Positions 8,222 to 17,650 are shown, numbered from the stretch's first letter. The stretch: DNA of 61,549 bases from JAWKMZ01 sp041391965 (GCA_041391965.1 JAWKMZ010000010.1:1-61549); one strand, 5' to 3'. Numbers and translations are program-made. Notes: generated by a model from the letters alone, not told the origin.

Positions 8222-9127
8222 ATGAAAACCTTAAAAATTACCCTGTTATTCTGCTTTGTTACAGTGCTTTCTTTTGGTAATATTTCGACTCAAGAAAAAG
8301 ATGCTTTAGTAGCAATTTATAATTCAACAAACGGTTCTTCCTGGAACACCACTTGGAACTTAGATGCTCCAGCAACCACTTGGTATGGTGTGACCATTGC
8401 AGATGATAAAGTAGTTGAATTAAGTTTAGAGTTCAACAATTTGCAAGGAGCATTGCCTAATGAAATAGGTAATTTGGTAAATCTTCAAAAATTAAACTTA
8501 TTTAGAAATGGTATTTCAGGAACTATTCCTGCAACTATTGGCAAGTTAAAAGCGTTAAAAGAAATCAATTTAGCATTCAATAAATTAGAAGGTCAGTTGC
8601 CAGAATCAATTACTGAGCTGTCTTCATTAGAATCGTTACAATTGTTTATGAATAAATTAGAAGGTAACATCCCTTCAAACATTGGTAAGTTAACTAAGCT
8701 TAAAACTTTAGAACTTTACAATAATAATTTTAGTGGAAACATTCCAGCCTCTGTTGGAGAATTGAGCCATTTAAAAAGCCTGATTGTAAGTAGTAACCAT
8801 TTAACAGGAAAATTGCCATCTAATTTATCTAAACTTACCAACTTAAAAGTATTGAGTGTTTTTGATAATAGATTATTAGGAACCATTCCTTCAACTATTG
8901 GAGACTTGGCGAGTTTGGAAGAATTAGTATTGTCTAACAACGCTTTTTATGGCGATTTGCCATCAGAAATGGCTAACCTTACCAATTTAAAAATCTTATT
9001 GATTGGCAATAATGGGTTTAAAGGCGAATTGGCCAACTTGCAAAAGAAATTTCCAAAGATGACCGAGTTTGATTTTGAAAATACAAACTCAGAAGGTGTC
9101 ATAGCAACCTTAGATACAGAAGATTAA
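8222..9127 (+). CDS. secreted plant-type leucine-rich-repeat protein
   Basis: A 301-residue exported protein. A signal peptide (MKTLKITLLFCFVTVLSFG) is followed by a cap resembling the plant LRRNT domain (QEKDALVAIYNSTNG, then W...W...GVTI). Nine 24-residue repeats of the type LxxLxLxxNxLxGxIPxxIGxL follow from about residue 75. The C-terminus is short and acidic, without a type IX sorting domain. I chose the ATG at 8222 because the signal peptide begins there. An in-frame GTG at 8198 would only add residues ahead of it. Such repeats normally bind protein or glycan ligands. The specific partner is unknown. Confidence 0.9.
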   Translation: MKTLKITLLFCFVTVLSFGNISTQEKDALVAIYNSTNGSSWNTTWNLDAPATTWYGVTIADDKVVELSLEFNNLQGALPNEIGNLVNLQKLNLFRNGISGTIPATIGKLKALKEINLAFNKLEGQLPESITELSSLESLQLFMNKLEGNIPSNIGKLTKLKTLELYNNNFSGNIPASVGELSHLKSLIVSSNHLTGKLPSNLSKLTNLKVLSVFDNRLLGTIPSTIGDLASLEELVLSNNAFYGDLPSEMANLTNLKILLIGNNGFKGELANLQKKFPKMTEFDFENTNSEGVIATLDTED

Positions 9128-9147
9128 ATTTTGCCATATACATAATG

Positions 9148-9186
9148 AATAACTCCTAACATTAATTTGTTAGGAGTTATTTTTTA
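9148..9186 (+). terminator. intrinsic terminator after the LRR gene
   Basis: A 14-bp stem, AATAACTCCTAACA paired with TGTTAGGAGTTATT, with a 6-base loop and a T-run. It is 20 bases after the LRR stop codon. Confidence 0.85.
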
Positions 9187-9196
9187 ATTAACTTTT

Positions 9197-9222
9197 GTAA
9201 TCTAAAAAAACGTATTATATTT
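9197..9222 (+). promoter_or_regulatory. promoter of tRNA-fMet
   Basis: TATATTTG ahead of the tRNA matches TAnnTTTG, and a TTTTG element lies about 20 bases upstream, giving both expected promoter parts just before the tRNA start. Confidence 0.65.
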
Positions 9223-9233
9223 GCAGTCTAAAT

Positions 9234-9306
<73 letters not shown>

Positions 9307-9312
9307 CTAAGC

Positions 9313-9345
9313 AAAGAGTTAACAGCAATGTTAGCTCTTTTTTTT
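9313..9345 (+). terminator. intrinsic terminator after tRNA-fMet
   Basis: A 10-bp stem (AGAGTTAACA/TGTTAGCTCT with one wobble pair), a GCAA loop and an eight-base T-run, 8 bases after the tRNA. Confidence 0.85.
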
Positions 9346-9396
9346 ATGCAATTCTTTCAAAAAGCCCAAATCTAATATGTCTTAGAGTACCTAAAC

Positions 9397-10317
9397 TTAA
9401 GACAAAATATAGATTAATGAAAAAATTGAAATAAATAGCCATAAAATTACGGCTAATACTATTGGTTTATGACCTGTTGTTTTTAAATCATTAATTGAAA
9501 TTGTAGAACCTACAAGAAATAAAGTGAGTACTAATAAACGTTTAGAAATTAACACAATAACGCTTGTAGTTGCAGTTGGTAATATATGATAGCTATTGAT
9601 AATAATGGCTGCAATAAATAATAAAATAAAATAAGGAATTTTAATTTTTTCACCTTTAGTTTTAAAACGGAACATAGAAAAAATAGATAATGGAATTATC
9701 CATAAGGTTCTTGAAAGCTTTACTGTTGTTGCAATTCTTAAAGCTTCGTCGCCATAACCTAAAGCAGCACCAACAACTGAGCTGGTATCATGAATGGCAA
9801 CGGCACACCATAACCCAAATTGATTTTGGTCCAACTGGAGTAGGTGTCCTATTGGTGGAAACACAAATAAAGCAATAGAATTGAGCAAAAAAACAATTCC
9901 TAATGCAATGCTTATGGTTTTACTGTTGGCTTTTATTACTGGTGATATGGCTGCAATAGCACTTCCGCCGCAAATGGAAGTTCCTGAGGTAATAAGATGT
10001 CCTAATTTTAAATCTACTTTTAATAGGCGTGTCAAAAGAATTCCCATGCTTACAGTTAGCATGATAGAAAAGAAAGTAAGGCTCAAACCCTCTTTGCTTG
10101 TTTCCAAAGTCTCTTTGATAAGCATTCCAAAACCTAAACCTACTACAGCTATTTTTAAAAAATAATGGATGGCTTTATGACTGTAAGATTTGAAAGGGTT
10201 ACTAAAAATTAAGGCAAACACAAACCCAAGTAATAACGCAGTTGGACTATTGATGATTCCTAAAAGGGCTGCTATGGTAATAAGAAAAAAAATTAGTTTT
10301 GAAACATTGGCTTTCAT
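9397..10317 (-). CDS. YeiH/UPF0324-family putative sulfate exporter
   Basis: A 306-residue inner-membrane protein with about nine hydrophobic segments. The family signatures TSGTSICGGSAIAAISPV (about residues 111-128) and AVAIHDTSSVVGAALGYGDEA are clear. Members are annotated as putative sulfate exporters, but the transported substrate is poorly established. The LysR-type gene upstream on the same strand (10393-11277) is the usual partner of this family and probably controls it. It has its own -7 box in the 75-base gap. Confidence 0.9.
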   Translation of the reverse strand: MKANVSKLIFFLITIAALLGIINSPTALLLGFVFALIFSNPFKSYSHKAIHYFLKIAVVGLGFGMLIKETLETSKEGLSLTFFSIMLTVSMGILLTRLLKVDLKLGHLITSGTSICGGSAIAAISPVIKANSKTISIALGIVFLLNSIALFVFPPIGHLLQLDQNQFGLWCAVAIHDTSSVVGAALGYGDEALRIATTVKLSRTLWIIPLSIFSMFRFKTKGEKIKIPYFILLFIAAIIINSYHILPTATTSVIVLISKRLLVLTLFLVGSTISINDLKTTGHKPIVLAVILWLFISIFSLIYILS

Positions 10318-10337
10318 ATCATTTCTATTTTATGATA

Positions 10338-10371
10338 CAAAAGTAAGGAGTTTCAATAACCATTAAGCAAA
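10338..10371 (-). promoter_or_regulatory. housekeeping promoter of the YeiH-family gene
   Basis: On the minus strand TTTG (10368-10371) precedes TACTTTTG (10338-10345) by 22 bases, a rather wide but acceptable spacing. The gene starts 20 bases after the -7 box. Confidence 0.55.
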
Positions 10372-10392
10372 GTAAAATGCTATTTAATATAA

Positions 10393-11277
10393 CTAAAAGT
10401 TATAGTTTTGCCAAATCAGTTTTTCAAAATAATCCATTAAATTAGATTGATACCCAGTTCTAGACACAAAATAAAACCATCGTTCAATATTCAAATCTTT
10501 GATGTCAATTATTTTTAATTTATTATTTGCCAAATCATCAGAGATAGCACTAATTGAAAGAAGCGCAAAATTATCGGAATGATAGAGGTAATTTTTAATT
10601 GCTTCGGTACTATTAAGTGTGACAACTGCATTGAGTTTTTTGATGTTATGCGTGTTTAAAAAAGCATAAATTATTTCTCTTGTACCTGAGCCCATTTCGC
10701 GTTCTATCATCGGAATTTTTTGTAAGATATCAATAGTGATACTCCCTTTTTTATAAACGTCATTTTGCATTCTGGTTGCAAGCACTATTTCGTCTTTAAT
10801 AAATTTATTGAATTGTAATTTACGGTTGGTGTTTTTGCCTTCAGTAATACCAAAATCGAGTTCTTGGTTTAGTATGAGTGTTTCAATATCTTCTGAATTT
10901 CCGCTGACAATCTTAAATTTTGTTTGCGGAAATTGAATTCTAAATTTTGCAATTACTTTTGGGATAATATAGTTGGCCAATGTAGTACTGACACCAAAGC
11001 TTATCAAATCTGGAAATTGTTTGTTTTGATGCAAAAATTGGTGCTCCATTTCAGAATAAATTTCTAAAATTCTGTTGGTGTAAACCAAAAACGCTTTTCC
11101 GTCAGGTGTTAATTCAATAGAATTTCTTTTCCTCAAAAACAAAGTAATTTTATAGGTGTCTTCTAAATTTCTTATGGTTTTTGATATGGCAGGTTGCGAT
11201 ATAAATAAGTGTTCGGCAGCTTTTGTAAAACTTGAATAGTGTGCAACGGTTTTAAAAATATGTAATTTGGTTTTCAT
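10393..11277 (-). CDS. LysR-family transcriptional regulator
   Basis: A 294-residue regulator. Residues 1-60 form the winged helix-turn-helix (FKTVAHYSSFTKAAEHLFIS then QPAISKTIRNLE), and the remainder is a two-lobed ligand-binding domain of the periplasmic-binding-protein type. The sequence resembles the CysB/CysL/YeiE branch. It sits upstream of the YeiH-type exporter on the same strand, an arrangement seen in many bacteria, so the likely target is that transporter. The effector is unknown. Confidence 0.93.
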   Translation of the reverse strand: MKTKLHIFKTVAHYSSFTKAAEHLFISQPAISKTIRNLEDTYKITLFLRKRNSIELTPDGKAFLVYTNRILEIYSEMEHQFLHQNKQFPDLISFGVSTTLANYIIPKVIAKFRIQFPQTKFKIVSGNSEDIETLILNQELDFGITEGKNTNRKLQFNKFIKDEIVLATRMQNDVYKKGSITIDILQKIPMIEREMGSGTREIIYAFLNTHNIKKLNAVVTLNSTEAIKNYLYHSDNFALLSISAISDDLANNKLKIIDIKDLNIERWFYFVSRTGYQSNLMDYFEKLIWQNYNF

Positions 11278-11374
11278 TAGTTTGAGTGCTACTATAGGCT
11301 ATAACTAATATACAGTTTTCTATTTAACATTGCTAAAATAGCCATAGAAGTTGTTGTATTCATCTTATAAACAA

Positions 11375-11406
11375 AAAAGTCCAACTAGCGCAGTTGGACT
11401 TTTATA
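11375..11406 (-). terminator. intrinsic terminator after acyl-CoA dehydrogenase
   Basis: On the minus strand AAAAGTCCAACT and AGTTGGACTTTT form a long stem with a short loop, followed by a T-run. It begins 23 bases after the stop codon of the upstream gene. Confidence 0.8.
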
Positions 11407-11428
11407 TACAGTGTAGTTATTTACAAAG

Positions 11429-12571
11429 TTATCCTTTTATAACACTTCTTGAAATTACAATCTTCTGAATTTCTGAAGTACCTTCATAAATTTGGGTAAT
11501 CTTAGCATCACGCATTAAACGTTCAACATGGTATTCTTTAACAAAACCATTACCACCATGTATTTGTACAGCTTCAACAGTATGTGTCATGGCAACTTTA
11601 GAAGCAAATAATTTTGCCATAGCACTAGAAACATCATAATTATTGCCTTGGTCTTTATCCCAAGCAGCTTTCATGACCAAATGACGAGCCGCTTCAATAT
11701 CAGTATGCATATCTGCTAATTTAAACGCAACAGCTTGGTGGTTGCATATTTCAGTGCCAAAGGCTTTACGTTCTTTAGAATATTTTAAAGCCAATTCATA
11801 AGCTCCGGAAGCAATACCTAAAGCTTGGGCTGCAATACCAATACGTCCACCAGAAAGCGTTTTCATAGCAAATTTAAATCCAAAACCATCCTCACCAATA
11901 CGATTTTCTTTAGGCACTTTAACATCATTAAATTGAAGAGTATGCGTATCACTTCCTCTAATACCTAATTTATCTTCTTTTGGACCAACATGAAATCCTT
12001 CCATACCTTTTTCAATGATAAATGCATTGATGCCATGATGTCCTTTTTCTTTATGTGTCTGTGCAATAACTAAATACACATCAGCACGTCCTCCACTGGT
12101 AATCCAGTTTTTTGTACCATTTATAATGTAATGGTCGCCCATGTCTATTGCTGTTGTTTTTTGTGAAGTTGCATCACTTCCTGCTTCTGGTTCGCTCAAA
12201 CAAAAAGCGCCAACAAATTCGCCTGTTGCTAATTTGGTTAAGTATTTTTGTTTTTGGGCTTCATTTCCATAAGCTTCAATACCATAGCATACTAATGAGT
12301 TGTTAACTGAAACAATCACTGAAGCAGATGCGTCAATTTTAGACAATTCTTCCATAATCAACACATATGAAATAGCGTCCATACCGCTACCTCCATATTT
12401 TGGATCAACCATGATGCCTAAAAACCCAAGGGCTCCCATTTTTTTAACCAATTCGTCAGGGAACTGTTGCTTGTTATCACGTTCTATAACACCTGGAAGT
12501 AATTCGGTTTGAGCAAAATCGCGAGCCGCATCGCGAATCATTAAATGTTCTTCAGTAAGCTTAAAATCCAT
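11429..12571 (-). CDS. acyl-CoA dehydrogenase, short-chain type
   Basis: A 380-residue FAD enzyme that oxidises an acyl-CoA to the trans-2-enoyl-CoA and passes electrons to ETF. The N-terminal helical domain, the middle beta domain (GAFCLSEPEAGSD and NGTKNWITSGG, which contact FAD and substrate) and the C-terminal helical domain are complete. The catalytic base is E363 in YEGTSEIQ, the position used by short- and medium-chain enzymes and not that of isovaleryl-CoA dehydrogenase. It is monocistronic, with a TATCTTTG box at 12608-12615 and its own terminator. The chain-length preference is an inference. Confidence 0.93.
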   Translation of the reverse strand: MDFKLTEEHLMIRDAARDFAQTELLPGVIERDNKQQFPDELVKKMGALGFLGIMVDPKYGGSGMDAISYVLIMEELSKIDASASVIVSVNNSLVCYGIEAYGNEAQKQKYLTKLATGEFVGAFCLSEPEAGSDATSQKTTAIDMGDHYIINGTKNWITSGGRADVYLVIAQTHKEKGHHGINAFIIEKGMEGFHVGPKEDKLGIRGSDTHTLQFNDVKVPKENRIGEDGFGFKFAMKTLSGGRIGIAAQALGIASGAYELALKYSKERKAFGTEICNHQAVAFKLADMHTDIEAARHLVMKAAWDKDQGNNYDVSSAMAKLFASKVAMTHTVEAVQIHGGNGFVKEYHVERLMRDAKITQIYEGTSEIQKIVISRSVIKG

Positions 12572-12607
12572 AATACACTATAATTGTTGATTTGATAAAA
12601 ATGATGG

Positions 12608-12615
12608 CAAAGATA
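12608..12615 (-). promoter_or_regulatory. housekeeping -7 box for acyl-CoA dehydrogenase
   Basis: TATCTTTG on the minus strand, a full match to TAnnTTTG, 37 bases before the start codon. Confidence 0.55.
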
Positions 12616-12661
12616 AGGGTTTCATAGCATTTTTTCAATACGAATTCTTATTTTTACAGAT

Positions 12662-13738
12662 ATGATAAAAATGAACTATAACGTTATAGGTGTCATGTCA
12701 GGAACTTCCTTAGATGGCATTGATTTGGCATACATCACTTTTAAGTTTAACAGCACTTGGAAGTTTGATATTACATATGCTGAAACTGTAAATTATAGTA
12801 AAGAATGGACTGAAAAACTTAAAAAATTAGTTCAAATGTCTGCTGATGATTTGCAACAATTGGACCACGATTATACCTTGTATTTGGCTAAAGTTATCAA
12901 TCAATTTATTAAAACACATCATATTTCTGATATTGATGCCATTTGTTCTCATGGCCATACAGCGTTGCATCAACCTGAAAAAGGCTTGACTTACCAAATT
13001 GGGAATTTGCCCAAAATAGCAACCTTATTACACCAAACAGTTGTTTGTAATTTTAGAGTTGCTGATGTGAAACTTGGTGGACAAGGTGCACCTTTAGTGC
13101 CTATTGGTGATGCTTTGCTATTTCCAGAATATGATTTTTGTTTGAATCTTGGAGGGTTTGCTAATATTTCAACAGAAATCAATAACCGTCGTATTGCGTA
13201 TGATGTTTGCCCTGTCAATATAGTGCTCAACCAATATGTTCATAGTTTAGGATTAGATTTTGATAACAGAGGTCAATTAGCAGCTTCAGGAAACATTCAT
13301 CAAGAGTTGCTCAGTAAGTTAAACGCATTGGAGTTTTATGGCTTAAAACATCCAAAGTCATTAGGATTGGAATGGGTAAAAACAGTAGTTTTTCCTTTGA
13401 TTGATTCTTTTAAAATTCACACAAAAGATGTTTTGAAAACCTTTGTGGAACATATTTCAACTCAAATTTCAAAAGAAATCAATACCAAAACAAGTGCGAA
13501 AATTTTGGTTACAGGTGGAGGTGTTTATAATGATTTTTTAATGCAACAAATAAAAAATAAAACCCATAACACCATTATAGTTCCTGACAATTCTATCATA
13601 GAGTTTAAAGAAGCCCTAATTTTTGGTCTCTTAGGTGTTTTAAAACTAAGAAACGAAATCAATTGTTTGAGCAGTGTCACAGGTGCTTCAAAAAATCATA
13701 GCTCAGGGATCATCTATAAATCTATAAAAATGTTATAA
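12662..13738 (+). CDS. anmK: anhydro-N-acetylmuramic acid kinase
   Basis: A 358-residue ASKHA-fold kinase that opens and phosphorylates 1,6-anhydro-MurNAc released during cell-wall recycling, giving MurNAc-6-phosphate. The N-terminal phosphate-binding loop GVMSGTSLDGID begins at residue 10. LGGFANIS and a C-terminal VTGGGVYNDFLM segment follow. The GPGN element of proteobacterial AnmK is replaced by CPVNIVLN, as I recall for Bacteroidota forms. Two starts are possible (12662 and 12671), differing by three residues. It is divergent from the acyl-CoA dehydrogenase gene. Confidence 0.93.
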   Translation: MIKMNYNVIGVMSGTSLDGIDLAYITFKFNSTWKFDITYAETVNYSKEWTEKLKKLVQMSADDLQQLDHDYTLYLAKVINQFIKTHHISDIDAICSHGHTALHQPEKGLTYQIGNLPKIATLLHQTVVCNFRVADVKLGGQGAPLVPIGDALLFPEYDFCLNLGGFANISTEINNRRIAYDVCPVNIVLNQYVHSLGLDFDNRGQLAASGNIHQELLSKLNALEFYGLKHPKSLGLEWVKTVVFPLIDSFKIHTKDVLKTFVEHISTQISKEINTKTSAKILVTGGGVYNDFLMQQIKNKTHNTIIVPDNSIIEFKEALIFGLLGVLKLRNEINCLSSVTGASKNHSSGIIYKSIKML

Positions 13739-13766
13739 ATTTAATAACAAAGGATTTTTAGTTTTT

Positions 13767-13774
13767 TATATTTG
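13767..13774 (+). promoter_or_regulatory. housekeeping -7 box for the amino-acid dehydrogenase
   Basis: TATATTTG, a full match to TAnnTTTG, is 91 bases before the start codon, so a leader of about 85 bases is predicted. Confidence 0.5.
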
Positions 13775-13865
13775 TTAACTAATTAACGAACGATTAGAAA
13801 TGAGCTTAAAAAATTAATTTTCTGCTATACATTTCATTCATTTTACTTAAAACAAGCATCATTAG

Positions 13866-15092
13866 ATGAAAGATTTACTTCAAAAGTACGAAGACAAAGA
13901 CCCAGAAATTGTATTTAATTGGAAAGACCCAGAAACCGAAGCCGAAGGTTGGACCGTCATTAACTCTTTGCGTGGAGGTGCTGCTGGTGGTGGTACACGA
14001 ATGCGCAAAGGACTGGATATGAACGAGGTTTTGTCATTAGCAAAAACCATGGAAGTGAAATTTACCGTTTCTGGACCTGCTATTGGAGGCGCCAAATCTG
14101 GTATTAATTTTGATCCTCACGACCCAAGAAAAAAGGGAGTTTTGGAACGTTGGTATAAAGCAGTTTCACCATTGTTGAAAAGTTATTATGGCACAGGAGG
14201 CGATTTGAACGTAGATGAAATTCACGAAGTGATTCCTATTACTGAAGAAAGTGGTGTTTGGCATCCACAAGAAGGGGTTTTTGAAGGACATTTTAAACCA
14301 ACACAAGCTGATAAGATTAACAGAATTGGACAATTGCGTCATGGTGTTATTAAGGTCATTGAAAACACAAAATATTCGCCAGATGTGAGTAGAAAATATA
14401 CAGTTGCTGATATGATTACAGGCTTTGGTGTTGCTGAAGCGGCACGCCATTTTTATGAAGTAAATGGCGAGTCTATTGTTGGTAAACGTGCCATTGTTCA
14501 AGGATTTGGTAATGTTGGTGCTGCAGCTGCTTTCTATTTTGCACAAATGGGAGCTAAAGTAGTTGGTATTATTGATATTGTTGGCGGATTGATTAAAGAA
14601 GAAGGCTTTACTTTTGAAGAAATAACCAATCTATATCTTGACAAAACAGGAAATACTTTGGTAAGTGATTATCTAATTCCTTTTGAAACCATCAATCAAA
14701 AAATATGGTCTTTAGAAGCCGAAGTATTTGCGCCTTGTGCAGCTTCAAGATTGGTTACCAAACAACAAATTGACGAGATGATTCATACAGGTTTAGAAGT
14801 CATTACTTGTGGCGCCAATGTGCCTTTTGCTGACAAAGAAATATTTTTTGGACCTATCATGGAATATACCGATAAGAAAATTAGCCTAATCCCAGATTTT
14901 ATATCCAATTGTGGTATGGCAAGAGTTTTTGCATATTTTATGGAACAAAAAGTGCAAATGACTGATGAAGCCATTTTTAGTGATACCTCAAACAGAATAA
15001 AACAAGCCATACAAAACGTACACAAAAAAAATCAAAACAAAACAGGAATTAGTGCTACGGCTTTTGAAATTGCATTAAGTCAACTTATTTAA
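13866..15092 (+). CDS. Glu/Leu/Phe/Val dehydrogenase family protein
   Basis: A 408-residue NAD(P)-dependent amino-acid dehydrogenase. The N-terminal catalytic domain carries GGAAGGGTRM and the lysine-containing VSGPAIGGAKSGINFDP motif. The C-terminal Rossmann domain has GFGNVGAAAAFYFAQMGAKV, with the acidic residue of the cofactor site in GIIDIVGG. Family members oxidatively deaminate glutamate, leucine, valine or phenylalanine. The sequence alone does not let me name the substrate. The nhaD gene starts 10 bases after its stop, so the two may share a message. Confidence 0.9.
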   Translation: MKDLLQKYEDKDPEIVFNWKDPETEAEGWTVINSLRGGAAGGGTRMRKGLDMNEVLSLAKTMEVKFTVSGPAIGGAKSGINFDPHDPRKKGVLERWYKAVSPLLKSYYGTGGDLNVDEIHEVIPITEESGVWHPQEGVFEGHFKPTQADKINRIGQLRHGVIKVIENTKYSPDVSRKYTVADMITGFGVAEAARHFYEVNGESIVGKRAIVQGFGNVGAAAAFYFAQMGAKVVGIIDIVGGLIKEEGFTFEEITNLYLDKTGNTLVSDYLIPFETINQKIWSLEAEVFAPCAASRLVTKQQIDEMIHTGLEVITCGANVPFADKEIFFGPIMEYTDKKISLIPDFISNCGMARVFAYFMEQKVQMTDEAIFSDTSNRIKQAIQNVHKKNQNKTGISATAFEIALSQLI

Positions 15093-15102
15093 CCACAATC
15101 AA

Positions 15103-16506
15103 ATGGAAACAGTAATTATTTTAGTATTTGTATTTGGCTATTTGGCCATAACATTAGAGCATAATTTAAAAATTGATAAGCTTATTCCTGCTTTGGTAAT
15201 GATGGCCATAAGTTGGGCTTTAATTTCGTTAGGATTAGATGCGTTTCCGCATTGGTTTGATTCTGCCAACCATACCTTGGTTGAAGGCTTTTCAAGCTTT
15301 GCTCATGCAGAGAAGTTAGAGTTAATGGAAGAAACATTGTTGCATCATCTTGGTAAAACCTCAGAGATTTTAGTGTTTTTACTTGGTGCTATGACTATTG
15401 TAGAAATTATCGATTATTTTGATGGTTTTTCAACCATAAAAAGCTATGTAAAAACCAAAAGTAAAGTCAAAATTCTTTGGATATTTTCGCTTATTGGTTT
15501 TTTCCTTTCAGCAATGATTGATAATCTTACAGCAACCATCGTATTGATTTCTATTTTGCAAAAAATTGTAAAAGATAGAAATGTGCGTATTTGGTATGCT
15601 GGTTTAATTATTATTGCAGCAAATGCTGGAGGCGCTTGGTCTCCAATAGGTGATGTAACTACAACCATGTTATGGATTGGTAAAAAAGTAACCACAGATC
15701 ATCTTTTTGTGTATTTGTTTTTACCATCGTTTATATGTATGGCTATACCTGCATTTATTGCTTCATTTCTTCCTGTTTTTAAAGGAAAAATTGATGTTGA
15801 AGTGGAAGAAGAAAAGCCTAAAAATAAGTTTAGTGCCACCATGTTATACTTAGGTTTAGGTGCTATCGTTTTTGTGCCAATTTTTAAATCGATAACCCAT
15901 TTACCTCCTTATGTTGGGATGATGTTGGCCCTTGGTGTTGTTGCTGTATTTGCAGAGGTTTATAGTAGTTCAAAATTTAGTATTAGTGATTACAATGCGA
16001 CTGATGAAGAATTGCAAGGACACCATAGTCCAGTACATCATTCATTATCAAAAATTGAATTGCCAAGTATTTTATTTTTCCTCGGAATTTTAATGGCTGT
16101 TGCTGCCTTAGAATCGCTTGGTATTTTGTTTGAATTTGCCATCTCTTTACAAGACAAAATGCCAATGTTAGGGACAGAAATTGCACCAATACCAGGTTAT
16201 GACAGCGTTTCAGATTTAGTAATTTTGTTATTAGGTGTTGCCTCAGCAGTTATTGATAATGTACCTTTAGTTGCAGCCAGTTTAGGAATGTTTGCAGAGC
16301 CAATGAATAACGAACTTTGGCATTTTGTAGCCTATTCAGCAGGAACAGGAGGAAGCATGCTTATTATTGGCTCAGCAGCAGGTGTTGTTGCTATGGGAAT
16401 GGAAAAAATAGATTTCTTTTGGTACCTTAAAAAGATTTCATGGTTAGCATTATTGGGCTTTTTAGCAGGAGCAGCTACCTTTATGTTTACAAGAACGCTA
16501 TTTTAA
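15103..16506 (+). CDS. nhaD: NhaD-type sodium/proton antiporter
   Basis: A 467-residue integral membrane protein of the ion-transporter superfamily, expected to expel sodium in exchange for protons. About eleven to thirteen hydrophobic segments are visible. The conserved SAMIDNLTATIVLI and NAGGAWSPIGDVTTTMLW motifs, and the second inverted half with ASAVIDNVPLVAASLGM and GTGGSMLIIGSAAG, are typical of NhaD. A charged cytoplasmic loop lies around residues 230-245. Such an antiporter fits a marine or brackish habitat. It precedes the ExbB-like gene by 53 bases. Confidence 0.92.
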   Translation: METVIILVFVFGYLAITLEHNLKIDKLIPALVMMAISWALISLGLDAFPHWFDSANHTLVEGFSSFAHAEKLELMEETLLHHLGKTSEILVFLLGAMTIVEIIDYFDGFSTIKSYVKTKSKVKILWIFSLIGFFLSAMIDNLTATIVLISILQKIVKDRNVRIWYAGLIIIAANAGGAWSPIGDVTTTMLWIGKKVTTDHLFVYLFLPSFICMAIPAFIASFLPVFKGKIDVEVEEEKPKNKFSATMLYLGLGAIVFVPIFKSITHLPPYVGMMLALGVVAVFAEVYSSSKFSISDYNATDEELQGHHSPVHHSLSKIELPSILFFLGILMAVAALESLGILFEFAISLQDKMPMLGTEIAPIPGYDSVSDLVILLLGVASAVIDNVPLVAASLGMFAEPMNNELWHFVAYSAGTGGSMLIIGSAAGVVAMGMEKIDFFWYLKKISWLALLGFLAGAATFMFTRTLF

Positions 16507-16559
16507 AATATACTTAAGTTAAAAAAGACACGTTATTAAACTATTATAAATATTGATAT

Positions 16560-17255
16560 ATGATTTTACTAAATAGCATTCAAGATGCTACAGCGTTGCT
16601 TCAAGATGAAAAACCTGTAGAAAAAACGCTTTCAATCATCGAATTAATTACCAGTGGTGGTACTGCTGGAATTATTATTATTGCCTTACTGTTTGTTTTA
16701 TTGGTCTTTGCTATTTACATCTATTTTGAGCGTTTGTTTGCCATTAAAGCAGCTGCAAAAATAGATGCTAATTTCATGAACCAAATTAAAGACCATGTCA
16801 CTAATGGTAAAATAGATTCGGCTCAAATTTTATGTGCTCAGGTCAATTCACCTGTATCTCGTTTAATAGGAAAAGGGATTACCAGAATTGGAAAACCCTT
16901 AGCAGACATCAATACTGCTTTAGAAAATGCAGGACGATTAGAAATTTATGGACTAGAAAAAAATGTAAGTATGTTAGCAACAATTTCAGGTGCTGGACCA
17001 ATGATAGGATTTCTTGGTACAGTAATTGGAATGATATTAGCCATATTTGAACTTGCAAACGCAGGAGGTACTATTCAAATGGATGTGTTAGCAAGCGGAC
17101 TTTATACAGCAATGACTACAACAGTTGCAGGATTAATTGTTGGTATTGTGTCGTTTATGGCATACAACCATTTAGTAGTAAAAACAGATAAAGTGGTATA
17201 TCAAATGGAAGCAAATTCGTTAGAATTTTTAGATCACCTAAACGAACCAATTTAA
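16560..17255 (+). CDS. exbB: MotA/TolQ/ExbB proton channel family protein
   Basis: A 231-residue inner-membrane protein with three predicted membrane helices (about residues 33-57, 133-157 and 180-203). The conserved ISGAGPMIGFLGTVIGMI and TTTVAGLIVGIVSF segments line the proton path of ExbB/TolQ. It forms the motor with the next gene, whose start codon overlaps its stop codon. Together with the TonB-like protein that follows, it would transmit proton-motive force to outer-membrane receptors or serve a Tol-like role. Confidence 0.93.
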   Translation: MILLNSIQDATALLQDEKPVEKTLSIIELITSGGTAGIIIIALLFVLLVFAIYIYFERLFAIKAAAKIDANFMNQIKDHVTNGKIDSAQILCAQVNSPVSRLIGKGITRIGKPLADINTALENAGRLEIYGLEKNVSMLATISGAGPMIGFLGTVIGMILAIFELANAGGTIQMDVLASGLYTAMTTTVAGLIVGIVSFMAYNHLVVKTDKVVYQMEANSLEFLDHLNEPI

Positions 17256-17650
17256 TGAATATTAGAGGAAGAAATAAAGTATCGCCAGAATTCAATATGT
17301 CATCTATGACAGATATTGTTTTCTTGTTGCTCATATTTTTTATGATTGCTTCTACTTTGGTTTCTACCAGTGCTATTGATATTATATTGCCAAAAGCAAG
17401 TGGTAAGACAGAAAATAAAAAATCGGTAGCAGTAAGCATAAAAAAAGATTTGACCTATTATATTGATCAAAAACGTGTAGGCGAAAGTGTTTTGGAATAT
17501 GAATTGAAAAAAGCCTTAGAAAATCAGACAGAACCAACAATTGTGCTTAGAGCAGAAAAATCAGTAGCAGTTGAGCATGTTGTTAAAGTGATGGACATTG
17601 CCAACAGAAATAAATTTAAAGTGATATTGGCAGTACAACCCAACGATTAG
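17255..17650 (+). CDS. exbD: ExbD/TolR biopolymer transport protein
   Basis: A 131-residue single-pass protein. The N-terminal cytoplasmic tail is followed by a membrane helix, MTDIVFLLLIFFMIASTLV, that contains the conserved aspartate needed for proton coupling. A periplasmic domain with a VVLRAEKSV-like strand follows. It overlaps the ExbB stop codon by one base, which shows translational coupling. The length is normal for the family. Confidence 0.93.
   Translation: MNIRGRNKVSPEFNMSSMTDIVFLLLIFFMIASTLVSTSAIDIILPKASGKTENKKSVAVSIKKDLTYYIDQKRVGESVLEYELKKALENQTEPTIVLRAEKSVAVEHVVKVMDIANRNKFKVILAVQPND

Noticed and set aside
9379..9403. Inverted repeat GTCTTA ... TAAGAC at the end of the YeiH-family gene
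   Set aside because: The stem is only six pairs with a long loop and has no T-run, so it is not supported as a terminator.
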